In this document: positions 1 to 8,738 of the stretch, in pieces
How positions within the stretch are numbered: position 1 is the first letter of the stretch
How the letters are laid out: each line of letters begins with the position of its first letter
NCBI GenBank assembly: GCA_910585235.1
Contig: CAJUCM010000004.1
Location: 43,039 to 107,038, forward strand
Length of the DNA stretch: 64,000 nt
Source of the DNA: an uncultured Christensenella sp.
Lineage (GTDB): Bacteria; Bacillota; Clostridia; Christensenellales; Borkfalkiaceae
Reading direction: 5' to 3'
Translations under genes and position numbers: made by a program
The notes under the pieces: model-generated
The model's input: only the letters and a program-made list of their open reading frames with translations
What the model was told of the DNA's origin: nothing
Database searches by the model: none

Positions 1-1996
1 GTTACTTATGGGAATGACGTTGGTTATGCCGGTGCTTGCGGGCTGCGGAGGCGGAGACAAGGCGGGAAACGCCGAAGTGGATTTTTCCGAGAAGGACGGG
101 GTTGCCGTACAGAATCTGAAAAAGTTCGATAACTTTACTTCGACTTGGGCATGGGTCGGCGAGCAGACGGGTACGACGGACGCGAAGATCCTCAACACCA
201 CGCCCGCACTCGACGAGATCAAAGCGGAAAATCTGAGATTCGATCTCTTTATGGGTTACAACGGTCTCGGCTACGAGATCGGAAGAGGCGAGGATAAAAA
301 AGGTCTTACGGACGAAGAGTATGCCCAGACCATGCAGGTCGTAAACAAGCTCAAAGAGAACAACGTCTCGCCCTATGTGACCTACTTTGCCGCGCCCGAA
401 TATTGCGGGTCGAACTGGAAGAAAATCGACGACCTTGCAAAGTGGGAAGAAATCTGCGAAAATATCGCAAAATATTTCAAAAATAACGGCGTCCGCCTCG
501 GCGGGCACGAGGTGTGGAACGAACCCGACTTTAACGGCAGTTTCTTCGCGGGCGACTGGATCGATTATATCGACGCCTATCTTGCGGGAGCGAGAGGGAT
601 CCGTAAGGGCAATCCCGACGCGACCGTCGTCGGCATGAGCGTTGCGTATCCCGAAAGAGCGTGCAACAACAAGACGACCGGTAGCGACGGCGTCAAGACG
701 GACTTCCAGCGCTTTATCGAAAAAACGAGCGAAGCGGATATGCTCCCCGACGCGATCAGCTGGCACTACTACGGCAGGCAGGGTCAGATTTCGGGAAGAG
801 AGGACGTGAGCGAAAACCTGTCCTCCTACCTCAACCCCATGCGTTCTTCTTTACAGGGCTATCAGAACGGCACGCACCCCGACCTCGAAGAGGGTACGAG
901 CTATCCCGAACTCGAAACCATGCAGCAGCACCTCAACGAATTCAATATCTATCAGCCCTCGGTGGACGCGATCTATCAGACGGTGGAAATGCTCCCCGGA
1001 ATGTTCTATGCGTTCGACGAACTGCTTGCGGCGACCGACGTGACCCGCGTCGGCTGGGCGGCTCTCGTCGGAGAGAAGAACGGAAAACTCAGCTACGATC
1101 TGATCGACGGACAGTCCCTTCAACGCTATCCCGCCTATCACGCGCTCTGGATGTACGCGCATCTGCCCGTTGACAGAGTGAGCGTCGATCTCAAAAACGA
1201 CAACCTCGGCACCATGGCGGGCGCGGACTCGCACCGCGCGGGAATGATCGTCTATAACAAGGGGAATAAGGAAGAGAAGATAAACGTCACCTTAAAAAAT
1301 CTTCCCTTTGCAAAGGGCGATCTCGACGTATATCTCGTAGACGAGGATCATTACAGCTATACGACGCAGAACGCGCCCCTTAAAGTGAGAGAGCGCAGGG
1401 ACGTTGCGACGGAGGGATTGGAAGTCCGCATGACGCTCAAACCCAATTCCGCCTACTATATCGAAGTCAACGATCCGAACGGAAAGTCTGATACCGACGA
1501 TTACGCAAAGGTCGGCGACGTCGTCCGCAAAGATTACTGGTACTACGAGCGCGGCAACAATTTCCCGTATGCGGATATTCACGAGAACAGCTTTACGGCG
1601 CACGTCGGCATGGCGGGCAAGGCGGAGGGCAAGTCCGCGGTGGCGGTCACGCTCGACGGCATGAAAGATAAAAACGGGCTCAACGTGAAATACGAAACCT
1701 GGGGGAATCCTACGGCGGGCGCAAGCTCCGCGCTCGGCGTGAGAGTGGATTACTGCAAGGCGGACGGAACGTACGAATCGGGCAAACTGTATGCGGTCGG
1801 CACGTTCGCGGCAAATCCCGAAACGCCGTTCTCCCACAGCGCGGCTTCCGAGGTCGTGTCCATGGGAACGGACGGAAGTTATTCGCTCGATTTCTCGGAC
1901 GCTCCCGCAGGCTGGAACGGAAGGATCAGACTGACCTATCTCATTCAGGACGCGGGCGTCGGCGCCACGGCAAAATTCATCGTACGCGCAAACTGA
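1..1996 (+). CDS. Glycoside-hydrolase-like lipoprotein (GH39-like fold), 5' end cut by the window
   Basis: The frame is open to the window edge and the first visible Met (base 8) is preceded by Leu-Leu codons, so the true start probably lies upstream and the signal peptide is partial. A lipobox-like LAGC with Cys at residue 13 (numbered from base 8) is followed by a Gly-rich linker, indicating an exported lipoprotein. Residues about 40-380 resemble a retaining (beta/alpha)8 glycosidase of the GH39 type: a WNEP motif puts a candidate acid/base Glu at residue 172, and an NEFN motif puts a candidate nucleophile Glu at 311. A beta-rich C-terminal half (about 400-662) looks like an accessory or sugar-binding domain. 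The family is inferred from motifs only and the substrate is unknown. A terminator follows immediately. The neighbouring AraC gene has its own promoter. Confidence 0.62.
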   Translation, partial: LLMGMTLVMPVLAGCGGGDKAGNAEVDFSEKDGVAVQNLKKFDNFTSTWAWVGEQTGTTDAKILNTTPALDEIKAENLRFDLFMGYNGLGYEIGRGEDKKGLTDEEYAQTMQVVNKLKENNVSPYVTYFAAPEYCGSNWKKIDDLAKWEEICENIAKYFKNNGVRLGGHEVWNEPDFNGSFFAGDWIDYIDAYLAGARGIRKGNPDATVVGMSVAYPERACNNKTTGSDGVKTDFQRFIEKTSEADMLPDAISWHYYGRQGQISGREDVSENLSSYLNPMRSSLQGYQNGTHPDLEEGTSYPELETMQQHLNEFNIYQPSVDAIYQTVEMLPGMFYAFDELLAATDVTRVGWAALVGEKNGKLSYDLIDGQSLQRYPAYHALWMYAHLPVDRVSVDLKNDNLGTMAGADSHRAGMIVYNKGNKEEKINVTLKNLPFAKGDLDVYLVDEDHYSYTTQNAPLKVRERRDVATEGLEVRMTLKPNSAYYIEVNDPNGKSDTDDYAKVGDVVRKDYWYYERGNNFPYADIHENSFTAHVGMAGKAEGKSAVAVTLDGMKDKNGLNVKYETWGNPTAGASSALGVRVDYCKADGTYESGKLYAVGTFAANPETPFSHSAASEVVSMGTDGSYSLDFSDAPAGWNGRIRLTYLIQDAGVGATAKFIVRAN

Positions 1997-2004
1997 AAAA
2001 CGGA

Positions 2005-2031
2005 GACGGGAGCCGAAAGCTCCCGTCTTTT
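2005..2031 (+). terminator. Rho-independent terminator of the glycosidase gene
   Basis: A perfect 9-bp stem (GACGGGAGC / GCTCCCGTC) with a CGAAA loop is followed by TTTT, 8 bases after the stop codon. Confidence 0.85.
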
Positions 2032-2052
2032 CCGACGGAATAATTTACCGTC

Positions 2053-2080
2053 TTGCATTTCGGAAAATATGTAGTATAAT
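2053..2080 (+). promoter_or_regulatory. Sigma-A type promoter for the AraC regulator
   Basis: TTGCAT (2053-2058) and TATAAT (2075-2080) are separated by 16 bp. A G-rich ribosome binding stretch at about 2095-2103 precedes the GTG start at 2113. Confidence 0.7.
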
Positions 2081-2112
2081 AAAAGAAAAAATACGGGGGG
2101 GGGTGTATATCG

Positions 2113-3060
2113 GTGACCGTATCGTTAAAAGATCTCAGAAACGAAGCGCTGGAACCAATTTCATATTACATGAAAGCGTTTGACAAAACGTTTTCCATGG
2201 ATCGGCACTACCATCCGTATATCGAACTCATGTACTGTCAGAGCGGACAGTTCTGTTTTGAAGTGTGCGAGGCGGGGGAAAACGGAAAGCGCAAATTTGT
2301 TACCCATAAAATTTCCGCAGGCGAATTTATCATCATAGACGCCATGATCCCGCACCGCATTTACGAGACGGAGGGCGTTATCTACAACATGGAGTTCAAA
2401 GTCCGCAATAAGGCGGAGTACAATCCGTTCGGCGTTTTCGACGTGCTTTCGATCAACTTTTCCACGTTTACGCGGCAGGGCGCCTGGGCGCAGATCGCGC
2501 AGGAAAAGAACGGTTACTGCATTCTCTCGGATATGGAGAACGTGGAGATGTGCTTTCGTATCTTCCTCGAAGAGCTGTTTGACGGAACGAACAGTTTCGA
2601 GCAGGCGTTTGCGGCGCAGGGGAAACTCGTCATGTTGCTTGCGGAAATCGGAAAATGCAAGATGATCGGAAAGCCGAACGGGAGTCTTTGGTATATCCGC
2701 CGCACGCAGGAATATATCAATCATCATTTTTCCTCCGATATACGCATCGACGATATTGCGGAATTTGTCGGCGTCAGCAAGGCTTATTTGCAGCGCATTT
2801 TCCATGCCTATACGGGAACGACCATTCTCAAAACGCTCAATTCGGTGCGCGTGGAACGGGCAAAACAAATGCTGATGAGCTCCAACCTGTCCGTCGGTCA
2901 GATCGGCGCGCAGTCGGGATTCCGCAACAGCCAGCACTTCATTTACGAATTCAAATGTTCGGCGGGCGTTACGCCGAGCGAGTACCGCAAAAGACAGCAC
3001 TATAAAACGTATAATCACGAAACGATGAATCACGAATCCGATCCCTTTGTGGACGAATAA
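2113..3060 (+). CDS. AraC-family transcriptional regulator with N-terminal cupin-type sensor
   Basis: A 315-residue one-component regulator. Residues about 20-150 are a His-rich beta region (HYHPYIELMY near residue 33) typical of the cupin effector-binding domain of AraC sugar regulators. Residues about 195-295 carry the double helix-turn-helix; its second half contains the family signature (GFRNSQHFIYEFK followed by G-x-TPSEYRK). The start is GTG at 2113, placed by a G-rich Shine-Dalgarno stretch about 10 bases upstream. It has its own promoter and terminator and so is monocistronic. From position it could control the upstream glycosidase or the sugar operon at 5 kb, but the PocR/AraC gene is better placed for the latter. 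The effector is unknown. Confidence 0.88.
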   Translation: MTVSLKDLRNEALEPISYYMKAFDKTFSMDRHYHPYIELMYCQSGQFCFEVCEAGENGKRKFVTHKISAGEFIIIDAMIPHRIYETEGVIYNMEFKVRNKAEYNPFGVFDVLSINFSTFTRQGAWAQIAQEKNGYCILSDMENVEMCFRIFLEELFDGTNSFEQAFAAQGKLVMLLAEIGKCKMIGKPNGSLWYIRRTQEYINHHFSSDIRIDDIAEFVGVSKAYLQRIFHAYTGTTILKTLNSVRVERAKQMLMSSNLSVGQIGAQSGFRNSQHFIYEFKCSAGVTPSEYRKRQHYKTYNHETMNHESDPFVDE

Positions 3061-3098
3061 ATAAGCGCGCCGCCTTGCTTGCAAGGCGGCGCGCTTAT
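3061..3098 (+). terminator. Very strong terminator after the AraC gene
   Basis: An inverted repeat of 16-18 bp (ATAAGCGCGCCGCCTTG with its complement) starts directly after the stop codon. It is rich in G+C at the tip and ends in AU-rich sequence, so it could work on both strands. Confidence 0.85.
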
Positions 3099-3102
3099 TT
3101 AC

Positions 3103-3131
3103 TTTACTTTGTGATAGGATTACGGTATAAT
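3103..3131 (+). promoter_or_regulatory. Promoter for the AT-rich orphan gene
   Basis: TTTACT (3103-3108), a 17-bp spacer and TATAAT (3126-3131). The -35 is imperfect. The gene starts 39 bases downstream of the -10. Confidence 0.6.
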
Positions 3132-3169
3132 GTTGGCAAGATAAACGGTAAATCAGCGGAGAGGATTCT

Positions 3170-4039
3170 GTGAAAAAAACGCAAGAGCAAATAGACTTAG
3201 AAAAAGAATTGCTTTTAGAAGAATATGATCTGGAAACATTAGAGGAGCGTGCGGAAAACGAGCGTTTATTGTTGGATGAATCCGATCATGAAATTAACCA
3301 AAAAGAAATAGCTCATATCGTTAAAACGGCGTACGGTAAAATCGTAAACGGACGTGCAATCGTCAGGGAACGTCTAAATTCGATTGCGGTAATCGTAATG
3401 TGCGTTTTTCTTATTGTTCCGATACTGTTTCTTTCATTCTTTATCATCAATAAGTGGTGGCAAAACGGAGCGATGATTTTCGCCTGTATTTTTTTCTCGT
3501 GCGCATCGATATTGGTTGCGTATTTTATAGTGTATAGGGGCTTTCTCAAAAACACTAAAAAGCTGTTTGACGTTTATTATTTTCAATGCGGAAAAAAACG
3601 TATTATAATTTACCGGAATAACAAATATACGATTTATTACAGAAATCGTAAAGAAATTGTCTGTATTGAAAATAAGACAAAAAAATGGGTTAAAGATTAT
3701 GAGCGTGCAGACTGTATGAATTTGAAATTAGGATTTCATTCATTGGTCGGCGATTTGAAATATCGTAAATTAAGAAAAGGCGGATTTGAAATTTGGACGC
3801 CGGCGAGATATGATACTTCAACGCAAATACATGTTTTTTCGGGATACGCTTCGTTAACAGTGGATAATAATTGCAATCCGATCAAAGTTTTTATCGGTGG
3901 CGGCAGATACACTTCCTATATTTATGATTTCAAAGAAGATAAAGATTTTAAGATTGTTTTACCCAAAGAAGTACTTTCCGCTTGTGAGAGGCTGCAAATC
4001 GAACCGCCTGAGAAAAATCAGTGGATAACATTTGAATAA
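3170..4039 (+). CDS. Uncharacterised membrane protein, AT-rich orphan
   Basis: A 289-residue protein with no family I recognise. Residues 1-65 are highly charged and probably helical or coiled-coil (many Glu and Lys). Two hydrophobic segments follow at about 70-95 and 98-125, separated by a short polar turn, then a basic, beta-rich C-terminal domain of about 165 residues with many Tyr and Lys. The start is GTG at 3170 behind a GGAGAGG ribosome site. The DNA is visibly richer in A+T than all its neighbours, with codons such as AAA, ATT and TTT dominating, and it sits alone between two strong terminators. That suggests recent acquisition. No transposase or repeat flanks it. Confidence 0.75.
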   Translation: MKKTQEQIDLEKELLLEEYDLETLEERAENERLLLDESDHEINQKEIAHIVKTAYGKIVNGRAIVRERLNSIAVIVMCVFLIVPILFLSFFIINKWWQNGAMIFACIFFSCASILVAYFIVYRGFLKNTKKLFDVYYFQCGKKRIIIYRNNKYTIYYRNRKEIVCIENKTKKWVKDYERADCMNLKLGFHSLVGDLKYRKLRKGGFEIWTPARYDTSTQIHVFSGYASLTVDNNCNPIKVFIGGGRYTSYIYDFKEDKDFKIVLPKEVLSACERLQIEPPEKNQWITFE

Positions 4040-4053
4040 TTAAAATTGACCGC

Positions 4054-4091
4054 ATGAAAAAGAGCGAAGAATTTTCTTCGCTCTTTTTCAT
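4054..4091. terminator. Bidirectional terminator between convergent genes
   Basis: A near-perfect palindrome (AAAAAGAGCGAAGAA against its complement) with an A-run on the left and a T-run on the right. It can end transcription of the orphan gene on the plus strand and of the PocR/AraC gene on the minus strand. Confidence 0.88.
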
Positions 4092-4105
4092 TTTGATTGC
4101 TGTTT

Positions 4106-4915
4106 TTATTTGCGAAAGTCGCGCGCGCTCATGCCGTACGCCCTGCGGAACATTTTCGAGAAGTAGTTGTAGTCCCCGATCCCGCAACGCTCCGCGATTT
4201 CGCTCACGGTAAGGTCGGTCGTTTTCAGAAGTTCGGCGGCGTAACGAAGTCTTCTCAAACGCACAAATTCGGCGGGGGTACAGCGGTAGTTCTCGCGGAC
4301 GAAGGCATAGAGCTCCCGCCGCGAAAGCAAAAATTTTCTGCAAAGCCTGTTCACGCCGAGGTCGCCGCGGATATGTTCCGCAATAAACGCTTCGAGTCTG
4401 CTTCCGAGCGTCTCGTTCTGTTCCCGCACGAAACGTTTGAGCTGGTCGTAGCCCGTACACGCCTCTAAAATATGGATCGCGGAGAGGATCTTGTCGTGGG
4501 GAATTTCGGGGAGAGATTCCCAGTATTTTTTCGCCGTCTCCCTGTCTGCGCCGTAATCCGTTTCCGGAAACCGCGAGGATTTTTCGCGGATCTGCCCGAT
4601 CCCGATAAATCCGCGGATACTGTCATTTAAGCGCACGGGCGCCATGCACTCGGTAAGTCCCGCATGGCAGGGATACAGATATGCGGACTGCGTCTTTTTG
4701 CATTCGGCAAGGGCGTTGAGGTCGCACCGCCTGCATTTTTCTTCCGCATCGGGAAAACTCCTGAGGTATTTGCAGAACGGGGAATACCGTTCGGGATAAT
4801 AGCAAAGTTCCTTTCCGTCCCCGTCGTAAATGCAGATCTTCATGCCTGTGAGGTTGTAAAAGTCTTTGAGAAGATTTTCCAAATCTTCCGAAGCGCGGTA
4901 GGGTTTTTCCGTCAT
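4106..4915 (-). CDS. PocR-domain AraC-family regulator of the sugar operon
   Basis: A 269-residue regulator. Residues about 8-125 fit the PocR sensory domain, a PAS-like ligand-binding fold found in regulators of small-molecule catabolism. It is Cys-rich (Cys 48, 61, 64, 72, 83 and 90), with FCKYLR and CxxC elements usual for this domain. Residues about 165-269 form the AraC double helix-turn-helix (MFRRAYGMSARDFRK near the end). An AAGGA ribosome site lies about 9 bases before the ATG at 4915. The gene is divergent from the FGGY kinase operon, with about 100 bp shared between them that holds three TGATAC half-sites. It is therefore the best candidate for a local activator responding to the sugar or a breakdown product; this role is inferred from layout. 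Confidence 0.87.
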   Translation of the reverse strand: MTEKPYRASEDLENLLKDFYNLTGMKICIYDGDGKELCYYPERYSPFCKYLRSFPDAEEKCRRCDLNALAECKKTQSAYLYPCHAGLTECMAPVRLNDSIRGFIGIGQIREKSSRFPETDYGADRETAKKYWESLPEIPHDKILSAIHILEACTGYDQLKRFVREQNETLGSRLEAFIAEHIRGDLGVNRLCRKFLLSRRELYAFVRENYRCTPAEFVRLRRLRYAAELLKTTDLTVSEIAERCGIGDYNYFSKMFRRAYGMSARDFRK

Positions 4916-5016
4916 GATACGATCCTTCCCGTATCCGTATAAATTGATACGAATTTACCATATTTATTTTCTAAATGATACTATATCTTCCGTAAAAAAT
5001 CAAGTAGAATGGCGGT
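4915..5016. promoter_or_regulatory. Shared control region with three phased TGATAC half-sites
   Basis: TGATAC occurs at 4915-4920, 4945-4950 and 4976-4981, that is 30 and 31 bp apart (about three DNA turns), with an inverted GTATC at 4931-4935. On the plus strand a TAGAAT (5005-5010) lies 6 bases before the kinase ATG, with no recognisable -35 at 16-18 bp upstream. The weak -35 and phased direct repeats fit an activator-dependent promoter bound by the divergent AraC-type protein. The role is inferred. Confidence 0.5.
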
Positions 5017-6495
5017 ATGAAAACGCTCAAAAATTTTTTATCGCTGGATATCGGTTCGACCTGCTGTAAAGCGCAGATGTTCGACGAAGAGGGGAATATT
5101 CTTTTTTACCGCACGAGCGAGTGCCCGCTGACGGGAGAGGGCGGGGAGGCGTATGCGGATATTCTGTTGATCCGCGATACAATCAAATCGCTGATCCGCG
5201 AGGCGGCGGGGATCGCCCGCATTCATTCGCTCGCTTTTTCCTCGTTCGGGGAATCCTTTGTTCTTCTCGACGGGCAGGATCGGATTTTGACGCTTCCTAT
5301 GCTCTATACGGATGCGCGGGGCAGACGGCAGGCGGAGCGCGTCGCCCGAAAATACGGAAAGGACGAAATTTACAGGCTCACGGGCGTAATGCCGCACGCT
5401 ATGTTTTCCGTCTATAAACTGCTCTGGATCATGGAAAATCAGAAGGAGAGGTACGCCTGCGCCGATAAACTTTTTTTGATCGGCGACTATTTCGGGTATC
5501 TTCTCACGGGGAAGCGGGCGATCGATTATTCGCTTGCTTCGCGCACGGGAGCATTCGACGTCCGCGCCAAAAAGTTTGCGGAGGAATTTTTGAAAGAGCT
5601 GGATATTCCGCGCGCGCTGTTTTCCTCGCCCATGCCCGCGGGGAGCGTCGTCGGAACGGTGTTGCCTGAGGCGGCGGACGAGTATCATCTCCCGCGCGAC
5701 TGCGTGCTCGTGCTCGGTTCCCACGATCAGATCTGCGCTTCGCTCGGCGCGTGCGCGCTCGAAGCGGGCGCGGCGGTGGACGGCATGGGGACGGTGGAGT
5801 GCCTCACCGTCCTGTTCGACCGGCTCCCAGAAGATCCCGCGTTCGGGGCAAAGGGGTATCCGTTCGTTCCCTATGCGGTTGACGGACTGTACTGCACTTA
5901 CGTTCTGAATACGACGTGCGGTTCCGTCGTGAATTGGTTCCGCAAGAAAATCGTCCGCGATCATCGGGGAGAGGAGGAAAATTTCTTTGCCTATATGGAA
6001 AAGCGCATGGGGGATACGCCCTCCGAAGTTCTGCTTCTTCCCTATTTTGCCGGCGCGGCAACCCCGCGGCAGGACGAAAACGCCAAGGGCGCGTTTCTGA
6101 ATCTGACGCTCGGAACTCAGGACGCCGACTTATACCGCGCGATCCTCGAAGGCGCGGCTTATGAGATGAGGCTGAACATGAACGCCGTCGGGGAGTTCGG
6201 GATCGCCGTGCGCGAGGCGATCGCAACGGGCGGAGGGGCAAAGTCGGACAGGTGGCTTCAAATCAAGGCGGACGTGCAGGGGATCCCCTATTACGCGCTC
6301 CGTTCCGCGGAGGGAGGGCTGTGCGGACTGGCGCTCCTGCAAGCCGTGGCGGCGGGAAGCGCAAAGGATCTTCCCTCGGCGGCAAAGATCTTTGTCAAAC
6401 GCAACCGCAAATATCTTCCGCAAAAGCAGGAGGGATACGAGCGGAACTTTGAAAAATACCGGAAATTATATGATTTATTAAAGGAGATAAACTGA
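5017..6495 (+). CDS. FGGY-family carbohydrate kinase
   Basis: A 492-residue cytoplasmic sugar kinase (XylB/RhaB/FucK type) that phosphorylates a ketose or sugar alcohol with ATP. The N-terminal actin-like domain begins with the phosphate-1 motif SLDIGST (residues 9-15). The catalytic base is expected at Asp237 in GSHDQ. The C-terminal domain holds the adenosine-binding ATGGGAKS motif, and length fits the family. First gene of a four-gene operon: the isomerase ATG follows its TGA with no gap. The ATG at 5017 has no convincing Shine-Dalgarno, and a -10-like TAGAAT ends 6 bases upstream, so the message may be leaderless. Substrate specificity cannot be assigned from sequence alone; the isomerase next door suggests a ketose from a fucose- or arabinose-like aldose. 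Confidence 0.9.
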   Translation: MKTLKNFLSLDIGSTCCKAQMFDEEGNILFYRTSECPLTGEGGEAYADILLIRDTIKSLIREAAGIARIHSLAFSSFGESFVLLDGQDRILTLPMLYTDARGRRQAERVARKYGKDEIYRLTGVMPHAMFSVYKLLWIMENQKERYACADKLFLIGDYFGYLLTGKRAIDYSLASRTGAFDVRAKKFAEEFLKELDIPRALFSSPMPAGSVVGTVLPEAADEYHLPRDCVLVLGSHDQICASLGACALEAGAAVDGMGTVECLTVLFDRLPEDPAFGAKGYPFVPYAVDGLYCTYVLNTTCGSVVNWFRKKIVRDHRGEEENFFAYMEKRMGDTPSEVLLLPYFAGAATPRQDENAKGAFLNLTLGTQDADLYRAILEGAAYEMRLNMNAVGEFGIAVREAIATGGGAKSDRWLQIKADVQGIPYYALRSAEGGLCGLALLQAVAAGSAKDLPSAAKIFVKRNRKYLPQKQEGYERNFEKYRKLYDLLKEIN

Positions 6496-7890
6496 ATGAA
6501 ATTTGCACTGTTTTTCGGGAACCGCGGCTTTATGCCGGGGGAACTCATCAGGGGCGCGCGGGCGGACATGATCAAAGCCGTGACGGACGCGGGATATGAA
6601 TATCTCGCCATGGACGAAAATCTCACCCGCTACGGCGCGGTCGAAACGCGCGAAGAGGGCAGGCTCTATCACGATTGGCTGAAAAGTCACGAGGGCGAGT
6701 ATGACGGCGTGATCTTATGTATGCCGATCTTTATCGACGAGAACGGCGCGGTGACCGCGTTGCAGGATGCGGGCGTTCCCATTCTCATGCAGGCGTACCC
6801 CGACGAGATCGGGAAGATGGATTTTGCGCACAGGCGCGATGCGTTCTGCGGAAAGTTTTCCGTGACCGACGTATTCTATCAGTACAAAATTCCCTTTACC
6901 GTCATGAAACCGCACGTCGTTCATCCTTCAAGTCAAGCGTTTGCGCAGAACCTCAAAGACTTTGCCGCGATTTGCAGAGTCGTCAAAGGAATGAGGCGTT
7001 TCAACCTCGGTTGTATCGGCGCAAGAACGACTGCGGTCAAGACCGTCCGCTTTGACGAGGTCACCCTGCAACGCTACGGGATCAACGTGGAGAGCTTCGA
7101 TCTATCCGAACTTATCGACTTTGTAAACAGGAAAGCCGACGACGACAAAGAGGTGCTTGCAAAAATCAAACGGCTTGAAAATTACGCCGACTTTACAAAA
7201 GTTCCGCAGAAGAACAAACTGACGCTCGCCAAAATTTCCGTCGTGATCGACGAATATATCGAGAATTACCGCCTCGACGCCCTGACGCTCCGTTGCTGGA
7301 ACGAGATGGAGACGATCCTGCGCGTCTGCCCCTGCGTTTTGATCTCCGAACTCAACGACAGAGGGATCACCTGCTCTTGCGAGATAGACCTGACTTCTGC
7401 GATCACCATGCGCGCCATGGCGCTCGCCTCCCAAAAACCGACGGCTTGCCTCGATTGGAACAACAACTACGGGGACGACGAAAACAAAGTCATTCTCTTC
7501 CATTGCGGACCCGTCGCGCAGTCGCTGATGGAGGGAAAGGGCACCGTGACCGAACATAAGATGTTTGCCAAGGGAGACCCCGGTTCGGGCTGGGGAACGA
7601 ACGAGGGCAGGATCAGAGCAATGGATATGACGATCTCGAACGGGTTCACGGAGGACGGAAAACTCAAAGTGTATGCAAGCGAGGCGCGCTTTACGGGCGA
7701 GCCCATTGAAAAGTCCTTTTTCGGTTGCGGCGGCGTTGCGGAAATTCCCGATTTGCAGAATAAACTTCTCCGTCTTGCAAAGGGCGGGTTCAAACACCAT
7801 ACGACGGTGGGCGTCGGTCATATGAAGTACGTTCTCGAAGAGGCGTTCGCAACTTATCTCAATTACGAAATCATTGACATCGAGGGTTAA
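6496..7890 (+). CDS. L-fucose/L-arabinose isomerase-family protein
   Basis: A 464-residue predicted Mn-dependent aldose-ketose isomerase of the FucI/AraA fold, shorter than classical FucI (about 590). Glu296 (in CSCEID) and Asp320 (in LDWNNNYG) are 24 residues apart, the same spacing as metal ligands Glu337 and Asp361 of E. coli FucI. A FHCGP motif (His336) and C-terminal His434/435 and His442 offer the remaining ligand or catalytic His. AAGGAG before the start and zero spacing from the kinase support translational coupling. Expected role: convert an aldose to a ketose for the kinase. Many members of this family in Clostridia are uncharacterised, so the sugar is left open. Confidence 0.85.
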   Translation: MKFALFFGNRGFMPGELIRGARADMIKAVTDAGYEYLAMDENLTRYGAVETREEGRLYHDWLKSHEGEYDGVILCMPIFIDENGAVTALQDAGVPILMQAYPDEIGKMDFAHRRDAFCGKFSVTDVFYQYKIPFTVMKPHVVHPSSQAFAQNLKDFAAICRVVKGMRRFNLGCIGARTTAVKTVRFDEVTLQRYGINVESFDLSELIDFVNRKADDDKEVLAKIKRLENYADFTKVPQKNKLTLAKISVVIDEYIENYRLDALTLRCWNEMETILRVCPCVLISELNDRGITCSCEIDLTSAITMRAMALASQKPTACLDWNNNYGDDENKVILFHCGPVAQSLMEGKGTVTEHKMFAKGDPGSGWGTNEGRIRAMDMTISNGFTEDGKLKVYASEARFTGEPIEKSFFGCGGVAEIPDLQNKLLRLAKGGFKHHTTVGVGHMKYVLEEAFATYLNYEIIDIEG

Positions 7891-7893
7891 ATC

Positions 7894-8736
7894 ATGTTGA
7901 CAAATCTCAAAGAAGTCTGTAAAATTGCTGAGAAAACGAATACTGCGATCGGCAGTTTCAATACGCCGAATGCGGAGTGCCTTTTTGCCGTTCTGGATGC
8001 GGCGGAGAAATTGAACGTTCCCGTTATCATCGCGCACGCGCAGATCCATGAAGAGGTCGCGCCGCTCGATAAGATCGGACGCGTCATGGTCGCGCTTGCC
8101 GAAAGCGCGAAAGTTCCCGTATGCGTACACCTCGATCACGGCGAAAACCTCTCCTATTGCAAACGGGCAATGGATCTGGGCTTTACTTCCGTCATGATCG
8201 ACTATTCCGCGTTAAATTACGAAGAGAACGTTGCGGGAACGGCGGAAGCCGTCTCCTGCGCCCATGCACGCGGCGTAGATGTGGAGGCGGAACTCGGCGC
8301 GCTTCCGCAGCGGGAGGGCGGCGGAGAAGAATGCGCCGTTCCCGAAGCGTTATATACAAAGCCGGAACTTGTAAAGGACTTTGTGTCCGCTACGGGCATA
8401 GACGCGCTTGCGATCGCGTTCGGAACGGCGCACGGCATCTATAAAAAGAAGCCCGTTCTCAATATGGATATTATCAGTCGGGTGCGCGGGGAGACGAAAT
8501 TGCCGCTCGTCATGCACGGCGGCAGCGGGATCTCCCATGAGGAATACCGCAAGGTGATCGCGCGCGGGATCAGAAAAATCAATTACTATTCGTATATGTC
8601 TTACGACGGTTACGCCGCGGCAAAAGTGACCGTGGAGAAAAAGGAAGCGGATTTCTATCATAACCTCGCGCTGAATGCGCAAAACGCAATGTATGAAAAG
8701 GCGCTCGAAACAATGAAAGTCTTTTCGGGGAAATAA
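7894..8736 (+). CDS. Class II (zinc) ketose-bisphosphate aldolase family protein
   Basis: A 280-residue TIM-barrel aldolase of the FbaA/GatY/KbaY family, which cleaves a ketose phosphate to dihydroxyacetone phosphate and an aldehyde. HLDHG places the catalytic Asp at 81 and a Zn ligand at His82. Further Zn ligands are His180 (GTAHG) and His208 (MHGGSG). The phosphate-binding loop that usually reads N-x-D/A-T-D/E is N-Y-Y-S-Y-M here (residues 230-235), so the acidic and Thr positions are replaced by aromatic and Ser residues. Spacing of 3 bases from the isomerase and 2 bases to the next gene shows one operon. Product and substrate are inferred by family; the altered loop suggests a non-standard substrate. 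Confidence 0.87.
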   Translation: MLTNLKEVCKIAEKTNTAIGSFNTPNAECLFAVLDAAEKLNVPVIIAHAQIHEEVAPLDKIGRVMVALAESAKVPVCVHLDHGENLSYCKRAMDLGFTSVMIDYSALNYEENVAGTAEAVSCAHARGVDVEAELGALPQREGGGEECAVPEALYTKPELVKDFVSATGIDALAIAFGTAHGIYKKKPVLNMDIISRVRGETKLPLVMHGGSGISHEEYRKVIARGIRKINYYSYMSYDGYAAAKVTVEKKEADFYHNLALNAQNAMYEKALETMKVFSGK

Positions 8737-8738
8737 TC

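Noticed and set aside
3109..3131. TTGTGA as -35 for the orphan gene
   Set aside because: The spacing to the -10 would be only 11 bp; TTTACT at 3103-3108 gives 17 bp.
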